In this document: piece after piece, positions 16,487 through 25,774 of the stretch
Position numbering within the stretch: the first letter of the stretch is position 1
Layout: every line of letters begins with the position of its first letter
NCBI RefSeq assembly: GCF_019904295.1
Contig: NZ_CP065359.1
Span: 2,567,001 to 2,631,000, forward strand
Reading direction: 5' to 3'
DNA length: 64,000 bases
Source of the DNA: Ruegeria sp. SCSIO 43209
Lineage (GTDB): Bacteria; Pseudomonadota; Alphaproteobacteria; Rhodobacterales; Rhodobacteraceae
The notes under the pieces: generated by a model
Told to the model about the DNA's origin: nothing
Database searches by the model: none
Seen by the model: only the letters and a program-made list of their open reading frames with translations
Translations under genes and position numbers: made by a program

Positions 16487-17536
16487 ATGACAGCGGAAAT
16501 AGCAATCGACGCAAAAGGCGTGTGGAAAGTTTTCGGTACACGCTCGCAGGAGGCTTTGAACGCTATCCACAGCGAGGGCCTGAGCAAGGCTGAGGTGCTG
16601 GAACGCTTCAACTGCGTTGTCGGCGTGGCTGATGCCAGCTTTGAGATCGAACGAGGTGAACTGTTCTGCGTCATGGGCCTGTCGGGTTCGGGTAAATCGA
16701 CCCTTGTGCGTCATGTGAACCGTCTGCTGGAGCCCACTGACGGCCATATCTATCTGGATGGCGAGGATGTGATGGGCCTGAACGATGAAGGTCTGCGCGA
16801 TCTGCGTAACCGGCGCGTTGCGATGGTGTTCCAGAACTTTGGCTTGATGCCTCACCGCACAGTCCGCGACAATGTAGCAATGCCGCTGGAAATTCGCGGA
16901 ACCGGAAAAGCACGCCGCTGGGAAGAGGCCGACCGGGTGCTGGAGCTGGTCGAGCTGAACGGTTGGGAAGACAAATACGCACATGAGCTGTCAGGCGGTA
17001 TGCAACAACGCGTGGGACTGGCCCGTGCGATCGCTGCAGACCCTGAAATCCTTTTGATGGATGAGCCGTTCTCGGCCCTAGACCCGCTAATCCGCAAGCA
17101 GTTGCAGGATCAGTTCATGGACCTCAGTCACAAGCTGAACAAAACCACGATGTTTATCACCCACGACCTGGATGAAGCAATCCGCATCGGCCACCGCATC
17201 GCGATCATGAAGGACGGGCGCATCGTGCAGATCGGCACACCGGAAGAGATCATACTCAACCCCGCTGACGACTATGTGGCCGACTTTGTGGCGGGGATTT
17301 CGAAACTCAATATGATCTTCGCCCATGCGGTCATGAAACCGGTCGATGAGTTCGAGGCGCATCACGGCGAACTCCCGGAGGATGCCAAAGAGGCTCACCC
17401 AGATATGGATCTGTCCGACCTGATGAATCTCTGCGTGGACGGACATGGAGTCGTAGCCGTAACGCAGGATGGCCAGACGGTAGGTGTTATTAACCGTGCG
17501 GGTTTGATCCGCGCAATTCAGGACAGTCAGGCGTAA
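16487..17536 (+). CDS. ProV/OpuAA-like ABC transporter ATP-binding protein
   Basis: 349 residues. An N-terminal extension (WKVFGTRSQEALN...) typical of ProV precedes the ATPase core. Walker A is GLSGSGKST, the Q-loop is in VFQNFGLMPHRTV, the signature is LSGGMQQRVGLARA, Walker B is ILLMDEPFSALDP, and the switch histidine lies in FITHDLDEA. A C-terminal CBS-like regulatory segment (DGHGVVAVTQDGQTVGVINRAGLI) follows, as in osmoregulatory OpuA proteins that sense ionic strength. Third gene of the operon that starts with DUF1989-GcvT; the permease gene follows by 10 bp. Confidence 0.93.
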   Translation: MTAEIAIDAKGVWKVFGTRSQEALNAIHSEGLSKAEVLERFNCVVGVADASFEIERGELFCVMGLSGSGKSTLVRHVNRLLEPTDGHIYLDGEDVMGLNDEGLRDLRNRRVAMVFQNFGLMPHRTVRDNVAMPLEIRGTGKARRWEEADRVLELVELNGWEDKYAHELSGGMQQRVGLARAIAADPEILLMDEPFSALDPLIRKQLQDQFMDLSHKLNKTTMFITHDLDEAIRIGHRIAIMKDGRIVQIGTPEEIILNPADDYVADFVAGISKLNMIFAHAVMKPVDEFEAHHGELPEDAKEAHPDMDLSDLMNLCVDGHGVVAVTQDGQTVGVINRAGLIRAIQDSQA

Positions 17537-17546
17537 GGGCAACGAT

Positions 17547-19064
17547 ATGAAACATGTTGATACGCAACAGATCCAACCGGAAACCGCCGACCGTCTGAAT
17601 GGGCTAATAGGAGATTTTGTCGGTCAGGGGAACGCCTATTACCAGAAGACCTTCGCCTACATGATGCAGGCCCCAGGCTATCGCTTTACTTTAAACACAG
17701 CTGCAGCAATCCTCGGGCCGATCTGGTTTGGTGCACGCGGGCTGTGGTCGTGGTTTCTCGGGTTTTTGGTTTTGGAAACGCTGGCCTACATCCAGATCGG
17801 TCTGGGTTTGTTTGGTGATCTTGGGCGCGAGTTCCGCGAGCGGGCGATACAGATCGAGCAGACACTGGAGCTGCGCCGACAGCAGATTGCAGCGGCGGAG
17901 CAATCCGGGTCGACCACGTTGGAGTCGTTGAAACGCGCGGCGGAATCACTTGAAGGTGCTCTGGCTGGCGCGCAGGAGGCCGCACGCACAGCGGACTCTA
18001 CCGGTGTCACGTATCTGATCATTGGGATCGCCCTTCTGCTGGCAGTCAAGTTTTTAGCTGCTTCGCTGGCCAACTGGACGCTTGAAGGTCAATTCGCGCG
18101 CTGGCGTTCAGACCCAAGTGTAGCCCATGGCTGGTCTATCTCTCGGCTGATTGTGGCAACGGCGTTGACCGCTGTGGTGGTGATCCTGTCTATGATCAAA
18201 TTTGCACAACCGGACGCGGTGGCTGTGCTCAAGACCTTCCCAACCAACCGGGACTGGCGTCTGAACGTAGGCGATGGTGTGCAAGCGGTGTTCGAGTGGA
18301 CCAAGACTGCCGGGCGCGGCTTCTTTGATGGGCTGACCTATGGTATGCGCACCCTGCTGGACTGGATCGAGGTTGTGCTGGTCGATACCCCCTGGCCGGT
18401 CGTAGCTTTGGTGATCATCATGCTGGCTTACCTGTCGGCTGGTCCCCGTGTGGCGATCTTCACCGGAGCCGCGCTGGCCTATCTAGGCCTGCTGGATTTT
18501 TGGGAAAAGGCGATGACTACAATCGCCCTGTTGGGCGCCGCGGCGCTGATTTCGATCACGCTGGGCATTCCATTGGGTATCTATTGCGCCCGTCGCCCAC
18601 GTGCTTTTGCCATCGTGCGGCCCATTCTAGATTTCATGCAGTCAATGCCCTCCTTCGTCTACCTGATCCCGGTGGTGGCTTTTATTGGATCTGGAAAGCC
18701 TGCAGGCGTAGTTGCAACCATGATTTTCGGTAGCCCTCCGGTAATCCGCTTTACGGTACTTGGCCTGCAGCAAGTCCCTGAAACTGTGCGGGAAGCCGCT
18801 TTGGCCTTTGGAGCAACGCCTCGTTACCTGCTATGGCGGGTAGACCTGCCCTTGGCGCACAAAACCATCATGGCAGGTGTGAACCAGACTATCCTGATGT
18901 CTCTGGCAATGGTTGTTGTCGCCTCGCTGATCGGCGCCAAGGGTTTGGGCGAGGACGTGCTAGAGGCACTGCAATACGCAGCGGCGGGACAAGGAATTCT
19001 GGCCGGTTTGGCAATCTTGTTCTGCGCGTTAATCTTGGATCGGATTGTGGCCGGACGAAAATAA
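17547..19064 (+). CDS. ProW/OpuAB-like ABC transporter permease with a long N-terminal domain
   Basis: 505 residues, clearly longer than the ~280-350 usual for ProW. The last ~200 residues form the ordinary permease core, with the ATPase-contact loop EAALAFGATPRYLLWRVDLPLA (EAA motif). The first ~300 residues contain additional TM helices and, at about 90-150, a charged helix likely to form a coiled coil (rich in E, Q, R and A). The extension contains no motif I recognise. It ends the operon with the binding protein and ATPase. No further gene follows on this strand for over 3.5 kb. Confidence 0.88.
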   Translation: MKHVDTQQIQPETADRLNGLIGDFVGQGNAYYQKTFAYMMQAPGYRFTLNTAAAILGPIWFGARGLWSWFLGFLVLETLAYIQIGLGLFGDLGREFRERAIQIEQTLELRRQQIAAAEQSGSTTLESLKRAAESLEGALAGAQEAARTADSTGVTYLIIGIALLLAVKFLAASLANWTLEGQFARWRSDPSVAHGWSISRLIVATALTAVVVILSMIKFAQPDAVAVLKTFPTNRDWRLNVGDGVQAVFEWTKTAGRGFFDGLTYGMRTLLDWIEVVLVDTPWPVVALVIIMLAYLSAGPRVAIFTGAALAYLGLLDFWEKAMTTIALLGAAALISITLGIPLGIYCARRPRAFAIVRPILDFMQSMPSFVYLIPVVAFIGSGKPAGVVATMIFGSPPVIRFTVLGLQQVPETVREAALAFGATPRYLLWRVDLPLAHKTIMAGVNQTILMSLAMVVVASLIGAKGLGEDVLEALQYAAAGQGILAGLAILFCALILDRIVAGRK

Positions 19065-19235
19065 CAATTGTGGCAAACGCACGATCATCCGACTGAAGTT
19101 CTAAGTGTGTTTTCAAAGCCAATTGGTAGAGGGCGCTGCCTGAAGAGCAATCCGATGCTTTGCCCATACCTCTCAAAAAAGGCTGAGAAACATCCGGTGC
19201 ATTAATCTAAAGAAAAGTCCAATAGTGTCCTCGGA

Positions 19236-19937
19236 TCAGTACCGGGTTACAACGACTGCGACCGCAGCGAACACCACACCAATCAAAAGAGCCTTTGTAT
19301 TCATTGAAGAACGATCGGGCAGTTTAACCCGAAGAGATAGAGCTATAATCACGCCCCCCGTTAACCCGGTCGCGATTGAATAGAGCATGCTACTTTTGTC
19401 CGCGTTGAGACCGATCAATATGCCGACCGTAAGTGAAGCGACAAAATATGTACGTAGCCATCCAGACATATGCCCGGGGTGGGTTTTATAGAGATAAATA
19501 TTCACTCCAAATAAATGCAGCGAATAGGCCAACGTTCCTATGACGTACAGTTCAGGCGAAGTTGCGGTTGCTTGCATGACTGTAATGGCAAGCAAGCAGT
19601 TATAGGTTCCGAGTGCCACAGCATCCAAGCCAAGAGACAACCTGTTGTCGACCCCTATCTCGCGACCGGCTTCCAACAAGTAGTAAGCGAGAAATCCTAG
19701 CAGAGAGTAACCATACAGCGAGTGTTCCCATTTCCCGGTTGCAGCTAAACCGGCTGACAATTCACCGATTTTTGGCAGCAAGAAAAGGAAAGCATAGCCA
19801 AGTCCGATCCCTGATGAAAAATCAGATAGCCAGCTTGCCGGGGCCGGGAATCTGCGGAAAAAAGACACGCAGAAGACGTGAACAGTACCAATGACTGCAA
19901 TCGATGTTATCGCGAGGTATGTCGGCGCTTCGAACAC
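19236..19937 (-). CDS. Multi-pass membrane protein of unknown function, ZIP-like layout
   Basis: 233 residues with about seven predicted TM helices and short loops. It begins in a hydrophobic helix and carries GLGYAFLFLLPKIGEL, ATGKWEHSLYGYSLLGFLAYYLLE and LAYSLHLFGVNIYLY, which contain E and H residues inside helices at positions reminiscent of ZIP-type metal transporters. The full ZIP signature (HxxPEG) is absent, so this is a resemblance in layout only. It stands alone, minus strand, flanked by non-coding DNA. I would call it a conserved-looking hypothetical protein. Confidence 0.6.
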   Translation of the reverse strand: MFEAPTYLAITSIAVIGTVHVFCVSFFRRFPAPASWLSDFSSGIGLGYAFLFLLPKIGELSAGLAATGKWEHSLYGYSLLGFLAYYLLEAGREIGVDNRLSLGLDAVALGTYNCLLAITVMQATATSPELYVIGTLAYSLHLFGVNIYLYKTHPGHMSGWLRTYFVASLTVGILIGLNADKSSMLYSIATGLTGGVIIALSLRVKLPDRSSMNTKALLIGVVFAAVAVVVTRY

Positions 19938-20375
19938 GGCTAAGATCCAACGAACATATTACAAGCAGATGAGACACTCGTTGTGATCAAAAGCACAACC
20001 CAGAAAGTGAAGAAGGTGCGATAGCGGCTTTCTCAGAATGCCTACCGACTAGTTTTTTGAGTACCGATCGTACTGAACGATCAACGGCAGCTTTTGTCTG
20101 CTTAACAGCCAATTATTCAAGTTTGCCAAACACGTGCCTCGAGCCCATCGCGCCCAATGACGCAAGGTTTGCCAATGAAAAAGAAGCACGGAAAGCGAGA
20201 ATTACATGGTTGAAGGCGTGCCTTGAAACAAACACTTGTAAAGGCGCTCGGCCTTGCCGAATTGAACCCGGTGCGTTCACAAGCGCATGGCCTTGTAACC
20301 CCCAAGAGAGCCTGGACCATGCGTCTCTTTCGGAAGCCTTGCTGCCAGTGAGTTAAATAAACTCAGATCAAAACG
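19938..20375. other. Gene-free stretch between two minus-strand genes
   Basis: Only a 99-codon plus-strand frame (20057-20356) occurs here; it is Cys-containing but has no recognisable domain, no clear ribosome site and codon use unlike the neighbours, so I leave it unannotated. No repeat or hairpin stands out. Confidence 0.5.
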
Positions 20376-22151
20376 TTATTTGGCCTCAAAAACCATCTCG
20401 CCCTCGACGAACGTCTTTAATATCTGCGCCTCACTGACCTCCGAGATCGGAATTTCAAATAGGTTGCGGTCAAGCACGATGAAATCGGCAAGCTTGCCGG
20501 TTTCGATTGAGCCAAGCTCTTCTTCCGCAAAATCCAAGTATGCAGAGTTGATTGTGCGGGCATCAATTGCCTGCTTCAGCGTGATCGCTTGGCCCACCGC
20601 AGGATCGGGTGGACTCGTGTCAGCCACAGGATCGATACGGGTCACGGCCGCCTCGATCGATGCCAATGGGGTCTGCATGAACAACGGACCATCAGAAGCG
20701 ATAACGACCCGTCCTCCGGCGTCAGCCACAGAGCGCATTGGGAAAACCCTCTGCGCGCGTTCCGGGCCAACCACGCGGTTGACGACATCGTTGTGGGGGT
20801 TCGAAAACCATAGTACTGGCGAGAATTCCGGTGTCAGATCGAGTTCTACCAGTCTTGGCATGTCATCTTCCGATATGAAAAACGAATGGGCAAGCTGGTA
20901 GCGGCCTTTCAGCTCGCCGAGTTGGTTTCGTGCGATTTCCATTGCGTCCAGAACAAGCCTAGCACCGCGATCACCCACAGTGTGGAAAACCATGCCTTTC
21001 ATACCTTGTTCTTCAAACCGGATAATGTCGGCCACAAGTTCCTCTTCGGTGAAAAAGATTAGCCCATAGTCGCCCTGACCAGAAGCAAGAGGATCATACT
21101 TTGAAACCGCGTCAGATTGGGACTGTTCCGCTTTCGAGGCGTTCGTCAGGAAAGGTTCCAGCATCGCTCCGGTTTCAGTCGGAATGCCATCGATATTGAC
21201 CTTAATAAAGGTTGGGTCCAGCCGTGGCGCGATCAAGTCTTGAAACGTGTCGATTGCAGCACGTTGGTCTTCCACGGATTGATATGCCCGCGTCGGAGAA
21301 TCGTAGGTCCACGCCACACTAACCCTGATCGGAAGCCCCTCGGTCGTTGCAAGCCGATGTAGCGCCTGCACATTTATCAATTCGCTATGCATGTTTCTGG
21401 CAGATGTCACACCCATTGAGGCAAGCAAGTGTAGCACGTCCCTTGCGCCATCAACGTGGGTTTCGATATCCAGCCCGCGTAGAAATGGCATCGCGTAAAG
21501 ACCCATCGCGGCCTCTTTCATGTAGCCTGTTGCTTCTCCTGTTTCTGGATCCCGCACAATGATCCCGTTCCGTGGGTCCGGTGTATCGACATCAATACCG
21601 CTATCGATCATCGCCGGTGTATTCAGCACTGCCTCGTGCCCGGTTGCAGTGATAATATAGGCCGGAATATCAGAGACTGCCTCATCAAGCCAAGTAGTGT
21701 TCGGTTCTCCATCAAACAACTCGTTGGCCAATCCAGATCCAAAAAGGTATTCGAGATCTGGGCGCGCAGCTACAAATTCGCGAATCAACTCCGTTGCCGC
21801 TTCCGGGTCGGCATCGCCCGGGAGTAGGATCACCTCGTCAGACAATGCCGCAGCAACGTACCAATTGCGGAAATGAACATGGATGTCATAAAGGCCCGGC
21901 AATACCATCGCACCCGCAAGGTCGATCGTTTCAGTCTCGCTCCCAGCCAGCGCAACGACTTCTTCTGCTGAACCGACAGCAATGAAACGTCCATCCTCAA
22001 TCGCAAACGCCTGGGCCCATTCTTGTTCAGGGTCGACCGTATAGACCTGCGCATTGGTGTATATGGTGTCGGCGGTTTGAGCGTGTACTGCCGTCGTCGC
22101 AAGGGCGATTAATGCAACGGGCGCTAACAGGAAGCGAAATGAGAAGGCCAT
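20376..22151 (-). CDS. Exported amidohydrolase family 3 protein (YtcJ-like)
   Basis: 591 residues from the ATG at 22151; a longer frame needs TTG. A signal peptide is present (FRFLLAPVALIALATTAVHAQ). The amidohydrolase-3 pattern is visible: DLAGAMVLPGLYDIHVHF (HxH metal motif), MHSELINVQALHRLA, FHTVGDRGARLVLDAM, YQLAHSFFI and IASDGPLFM with the conserved Asp. The C-terminus closes the beta-sandwich (GSIETGKLADFIVLDRNLFEI). YtcJ-type enzymes hydrolyse amide or ester bonds with bound zinc; the substrate is unknown. The next gene, divergent and ~700 bp away, is a DUF3604 protein, another exported presumptive metallohydrolase of marine bacteria. Confidence 0.9.
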   Translation of the reverse strand: MAFSFRFLLAPVALIALATTAVHAQTADTIYTNAQVYTVDPEQEWAQAFAIEDGRFIAVGSAEEVVALAGSETETIDLAGAMVLPGLYDIHVHFRNWYVAAALSDEVILLPGDADPEAATELIREFVAARPDLEYLFGSGLANELFDGEPNTTWLDEAVSDIPAYIITATGHEAVLNTPAMIDSGIDVDTPDPRNGIIVRDPETGEATGYMKEAAMGLYAMPFLRGLDIETHVDGARDVLHLLASMGVTSARNMHSELINVQALHRLATTEGLPIRVSVAWTYDSPTRAYQSVEDQRAAIDTFQDLIAPRLDPTFIKVNIDGIPTETGAMLEPFLTNASKAEQSQSDAVSKYDPLASGQGDYGLIFFTEEELVADIIRFEEQGMKGMVFHTVGDRGARLVLDAMEIARNQLGELKGRYQLAHSFFISEDDMPRLVELDLTPEFSPVLWFSNPHNDVVNRVVGPERAQRVFPMRSVADAGGRVVIASDGPLFMQTPLASIEAAVTRIDPVADTSPPDPAVGQAITLKQAIDARTINSAYLDFAEEELGSIETGKLADFIVLDRNLFEIPISEVSEAQILKTFVEGEMVFEAK

Positions 22152-22862
22152 GGGGCTATCCAATCATTGTGCAAACATTGATCCTCGCCAACGCAGGGAT
22201 TGGCTGAACGGGACCCTCAAGCAAGCTTCCGAGCAATGCGCGCGCGCCCATCTGATGCACAGCGTTGAATATCTTGATACTATTAGCAACTTAAATTACC
22301 GCGATTCAGTTCTGAAATTTACCCTTGCTTTGTCCGCAAGCGGGGCCTTCAGCTCCGGGTCGTCGAAGGTCAGCTTTCCTTAGCCTGACCGCTTTTTTTG
22401 CTTTCTTCTTTGATCTGAGAGCGGAAATTAAAACAGTTAATCGCTAATAGCGGCAAAGTCTGCAAAGCTAGAATTGCAAGGCGCAGGTTTGAAGGCCTGG
22501 TTTGGGCTGCGGCGAGTTGCTGATCTTAAATCATCCCAAGATCCATCTCAGGCCTTCATCTTAAAGTTAGATGGCTGCTGCAATGGAGGGCGGCCGAGCA
22601 TTTGCCAATCCTAACGGTGCTGAGTCGCAATTTCTCTAAAGCTTCCGTTATCGATGTTGAGCACAACAATCTAGGAGATGGCTTATGGAGTTATTGTTAG
22701 ACCAACTTCTTCAGACAAACTCCTAAGTGTACCACCGTGACAATGCCAAAAGCGGAATATCCCCACAAACGGAAAATTGATGTTATATAGAGAAATAGGA
22801 ATATTAATTCTTGAGTTGCAGATCATCGGCACCACCGAGCTATCTTGATTTAGGAGTTCCAC
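22152..22862. other. Long divergent intergenic region
   Basis: About 710 bp between the divergent YtcJ-like and DUF3604 genes. No protein-coding frame is convincing. Short AT-rich stretches near 22750-22830 could hold the DUF3604 promoter. The segment 22455-22570 contains GAAGGCCTGGTTTGGGC and a partly complementary CAGGCCTTCATC, a loose inverted repeat about 70 bp apart. Nothing else is recognised. Confidence 0.4.
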
Positions 22863-24785
22863 ATGCTTCGAGCTTTTGTTTGTTCTATCTCACTAGGGCT
22901 GGCATCATCGACTGTCCTTGCAGATGCTGTTCCAAGTGAAGAAGCCGCGGCAGGCTTGTTCTCAGATCAACCGTATTCCCCGTATGCCGAACGCACTTTT
23001 CCCGAGCGACCGCTGTGGGGAGACACGCATCTTCACACCGGGCTTTCGCTGGACGCAGGTGCTTTTGGGAACACTCTGTTGCCTGATGAAGCATGGCGTT
23101 TTGCAAAAGGTGAACAGGTTACTTCTTCAACGGGTCAACCAGTAAGACTGGCCCGGCCTTTGGACTGGATGGTTCTCACGGATCACACTGACCTAATGGG
23201 ATTCGCCCCTGACCTTCAGGCTGGCAAGCCAGGCGTTCTTGCCGATCCGAAAGGTTTGGAATGGTACGAAGGTTACAAGGCAGGCGGCGAAGAGGCCGGC
23301 AAAGCGGCGTTCGATATCATTACCAATTTCTCGCAAATGACCCTGCCAGAAGTCCTTCTGGACTCCTACAGCCCGGGTGCTGACGCTTTTGCTTTTACAT
23401 GGGAGCAAATCGTTCTGGCTGCGGAAGAACATAACGACCCCGGCAATTTCACGGCGTTCATAGGGTTCGAGTGGACTTCCGTACCCAAGGGCTTCAACCT
23501 GCACCGGAATGTTATGCTGCGCGATGGGCCCATCAGGGCGCTTCAGATGGTGCCGCCAGTCACGCAACCGCCCTTTGGTGATACCGACCCAAGAACGCTG
23601 TATTCATGGCTAGATGACTATCAAGAAAAAACGGGTGGTCGCGCGGTAGCTTTCGCCCATAATGGCAACCTGTCGAACGGATGGATGTTCCCGACCGAAG
23701 ACACCTATCACGGTGGCAAGGTCGACGAGGAATATGTGGCTGCCCGCGCAAAATGGGAACCCCATTACGAAGTCACTCAGATCAAGGGCGATGGCGAAGC
23801 GCACCCCTATCTGAGCCCCGACGACGAATTCGCGGATTACGAAAACTGGGACGTTGGCAACCTCGACATAACCGAGCTGAAAACTGATGACATGCTGGCC
23901 GGCGAGTACGCCCGAGAAGCCTTGAAGCGCGGTTTGTTGTTGGAAGATAAGTTCGGCGTGAACCCATATAAGTTTGGCATGGGTGGCGCGACGGACAGCC
24001 ATACGTCTCTGGCAACTGCTGAGGAAGACAACTTCTTCGGAAAATCCGTCAGCGTTGAACCTTCGGCCACGAGAATAAAGCATCCTTTCATCGCCAACGA
24101 TCTTGGCGAAATTCCTGGCGACCTCCTTGTAGCTTCCGGGTACACGGCCGTTTGGGCGACCGACAATACTCGCGCTGCGATCTTCGATGCGTTCAAGCGG
24201 CGCGAAACCTACGCGAGCACTGGACCGCGGATTGGTCTACGGTTCTTTGGCGGATGGGATTTCGATGACGCTGATGTTGAAACTCGCTTCCTTGCGGATG
24301 TGGGCTACACAAAAGGTGTTCCAATGGGTTCGGATCTGCGACCTCGCGAGGGTGAAGGTCCGCCCACATTCCTGATCGCTGCTCTGCGCGACCCGGTCGG
24401 GGCCAACCTGGATCGTGTACAGGTGATAAAGGGATGGCTCGATTCCGAAGGTGCTTTGCAGGAAAACGTCTATGACGTGGCATGGTCGGACAACCGTGTT
24501 GCCGATCAAAACGGCAAGATCCCTGCGGTTGGGAATACCGTGGATCTGGAAACCGCCAGCTGGACCAATACAATTGGAACCGCCGAACTGGTAACCGTTT
24601 GGTCTGATCCTGATTTCGATCCAAATGCGCGGGCATTCTATTACGTACGTGCGCTCGAAATCCCAACCCCACGCTGGGTGTTGTACGACAAACTGAGGTT
24701 TGGTGCGGAGCTGCCGGAAGATGCGGTACTTACGCATCAGGAGCGCGCGTATTCCTCGCCGATTTGGTACACGCCGGCAGAGTGA
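22863..24785 (+). CDS. DUF3604 family exported protein
   Basis: 640 residues with a signal peptide (about 1-20). The start of the mature domain reads [24 protein letters not shown]; the HLH resembles a PHP/amidohydrolase-type metal motif and is the hallmark of DUF3604. Further conserved segments are [47 protein letters not shown] and [16 protein letters not shown]. Conserved His, Asp and Glu residues suggest a metal-dependent phosphoesterase-like hydrolase, but no reaction is proven for the family. AGGAG precedes the ATG. The next genes, PpiC and HupE types, lie on the same strand and probably in the same operon. Confidence 0.9.
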   Translation: MLRAFVCSISLGLASSTVLADAVPSEEAAAGLFSDQPYSPYAERTFPERPLWGDTHLHTGLSLDAGAFGNTLLPDEAWRFAKGEQVTSSTGQPVRLARPLDWMVLTDHTDLMGFAPDLQAGKPGVLADPKGLEWYEGYKAGGEEAGKAAFDIITNFSQMTLPEVLLDSYSPGADAFAFTWEQIVLAAEEHNDPGNFTAFIGFEWTSVPKGFNLHRNVMLRDGPIRALQMVPPVTQPPFGDTDPRTLYSWLDDYQEKTGGRAVAFAHNGNLSNGWMFPTEDTYHGGKVDEEYVAARAKWEPHYEVTQIKGDGEAHPYLSPDDEFADYENWDVGNLDITELKTDDMLAGEYAREALKRGLLLEDKFGVNPYKFGMGGATDSHTSLATAEEDNFFGKSVSVEPSATRIKHPFIANDLGEIPGDLLVASGYTAVWATDNTRAAIFDAFKRRETYASTGPRIGLRFFGGWDFDDADVETRFLADVGYTKGVPMGSDLRPREGEGPPTFLIAALRDPVGANLDRVQVIKGWLDSEGALQENVYDVAWSDNRVADQNGKIPAVGNTVDLETASWTNTIGTAELVTVWSDPDFDPNARAFYYVRALEIPTPRWVLYDKLRFGAELPEDAVLTHQERAYSSPIWYTPAE

Positions 24786-24943
24786 CCTTACTTCGTGCAG
24801 ATTTGGGGACCCAGATCGCAATCACTAACTCGGGACGCTCTTATGATAAGCGGCGCACCTTGAGTTGCAATTCCTTGTGTTATTCAACTGCCTGATGCCA
24901 GCATAAAACATAATGCCGTATCGCGTTTCACGCAGGAGCCTTC

Positions 24944-25774
24944 ATGCGAATAGTGAAAGAACCTCTGTTCCATTTCTTCTTGATCGGAGCTGCCATATTC
25001 ATTTGGTTCCACATAATATCACCAGATAACGACGCCGCTGCAGATCCGGAGACGATAGCGATAAGCGAAAGTGATGCCGCGCTGTTAGCTTCACAGTTCG
25101 AAGCGAGGTGGAAACGCCAGCCAAGCGGTTCTGAGCTACAAGCGTTGGTCGACGCTTCAATTCGCGAAGAAGTTTTAGTTAGGGAAGCAAGAAAGCTTGG
25201 CTTGGAACGCGGAGATAGCGTGATTAGATCGCGGCTGAGCCAAAAGATGGATTTTCTGACCGAAGCCATCGCCGCTTCAGTTATTCCAGAAGACGAAGAT
25301 CTAGAGGCTTTCCTCCAACAAAACACGGACCGCTACGCGACACCCAATAAGGTCGCGTTCACTCAAGTTTTTCTTGGTGAAGAACCAAGTGAGACCGAGA
25401 TTGAAAGGGCACTGGCCGCCTTGCGTGCGGAGCAAGAGACTTCCGGCTTGGAAAGCGCGACACTACTGCCTGCATCAATGCCCCTAACCGCGACACGGGT
25501 AATCGACTCGGTCTTTGGAACCGGATTTTCCAATGGTCTCGCCAATCTCGAAAAAGGCCAGTGGATGGGGCCGGTCCAATCGGGTTACGGCATCCATCTG
25601 GTGAAAGTGCTTGCCATTGAACCAAGCCGGATACCTCGCTTGCAAGAGATCCACAGTGTGGTGCTTCGTGATTGGCGTCGCGCCATGAGCGAAGATTTGG
25701 CGCAGGCGCAATACGAGGCTCTTGCCGACAATTATGAGATCACAGCACCCGATCTCACAGGTCAGGTCAAATGA
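24944..25774 (+). CDS. PpiC-type peptidyl-prolyl isomerase, membrane anchored
   Basis: 276 residues with one N-terminal TM helix (FHFFLIGAAIFIWFHI) and a periplasmic part. Helical chaperone-like residues 40-125 resemble the SurA/PpiD N-domain. The parvulin domain follows at about 135-245, ending with LEKGQWMGPVQSGYGIHLVKVLAI, the usual strand-loop-strand of PpiC proteins. Its last codons overlap the ATG of the HupE-like gene (ATGA). Placed between DUF3604 and HupE/UreJ genes, it may assist folding of the large exported DUF3604 protein; this is inference from gene order. Confidence 0.85.
   Translation: MRIVKEPLFHFFLIGAAIFIWFHIISPDNDAAADPETIAISESDAALLASQFEARWKRQPSGSELQALVDASIREEVLVREARKLGLERGDSVIRSRLSQKMDFLTEAIAASVIPEDEDLEAFLQQNTDRYATPNKVAFTQVFLGEEPSETEIERALAALRAEQETSGLESATLLPASMPLTATRVIDSVFGTGFSNGLANLEKGQWMGPVQSGYGIHLVKVLAIEPSRIPRLQEIHSVVLRDWRRAMSEDLAQAQYEALADNYEITAPDLTGQVK

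Noticed and set aside
20057..20356. 99-codon plus-strand frame
   Set aside because: No ribosome site, no domain, unusual composition; likely chance.
22455..22570. Loose inverted repeat around GAAGGCCTG / CAGGCCTTC
   Set aside because: Arms are short and ~70 bp apart with no mobile-element features.
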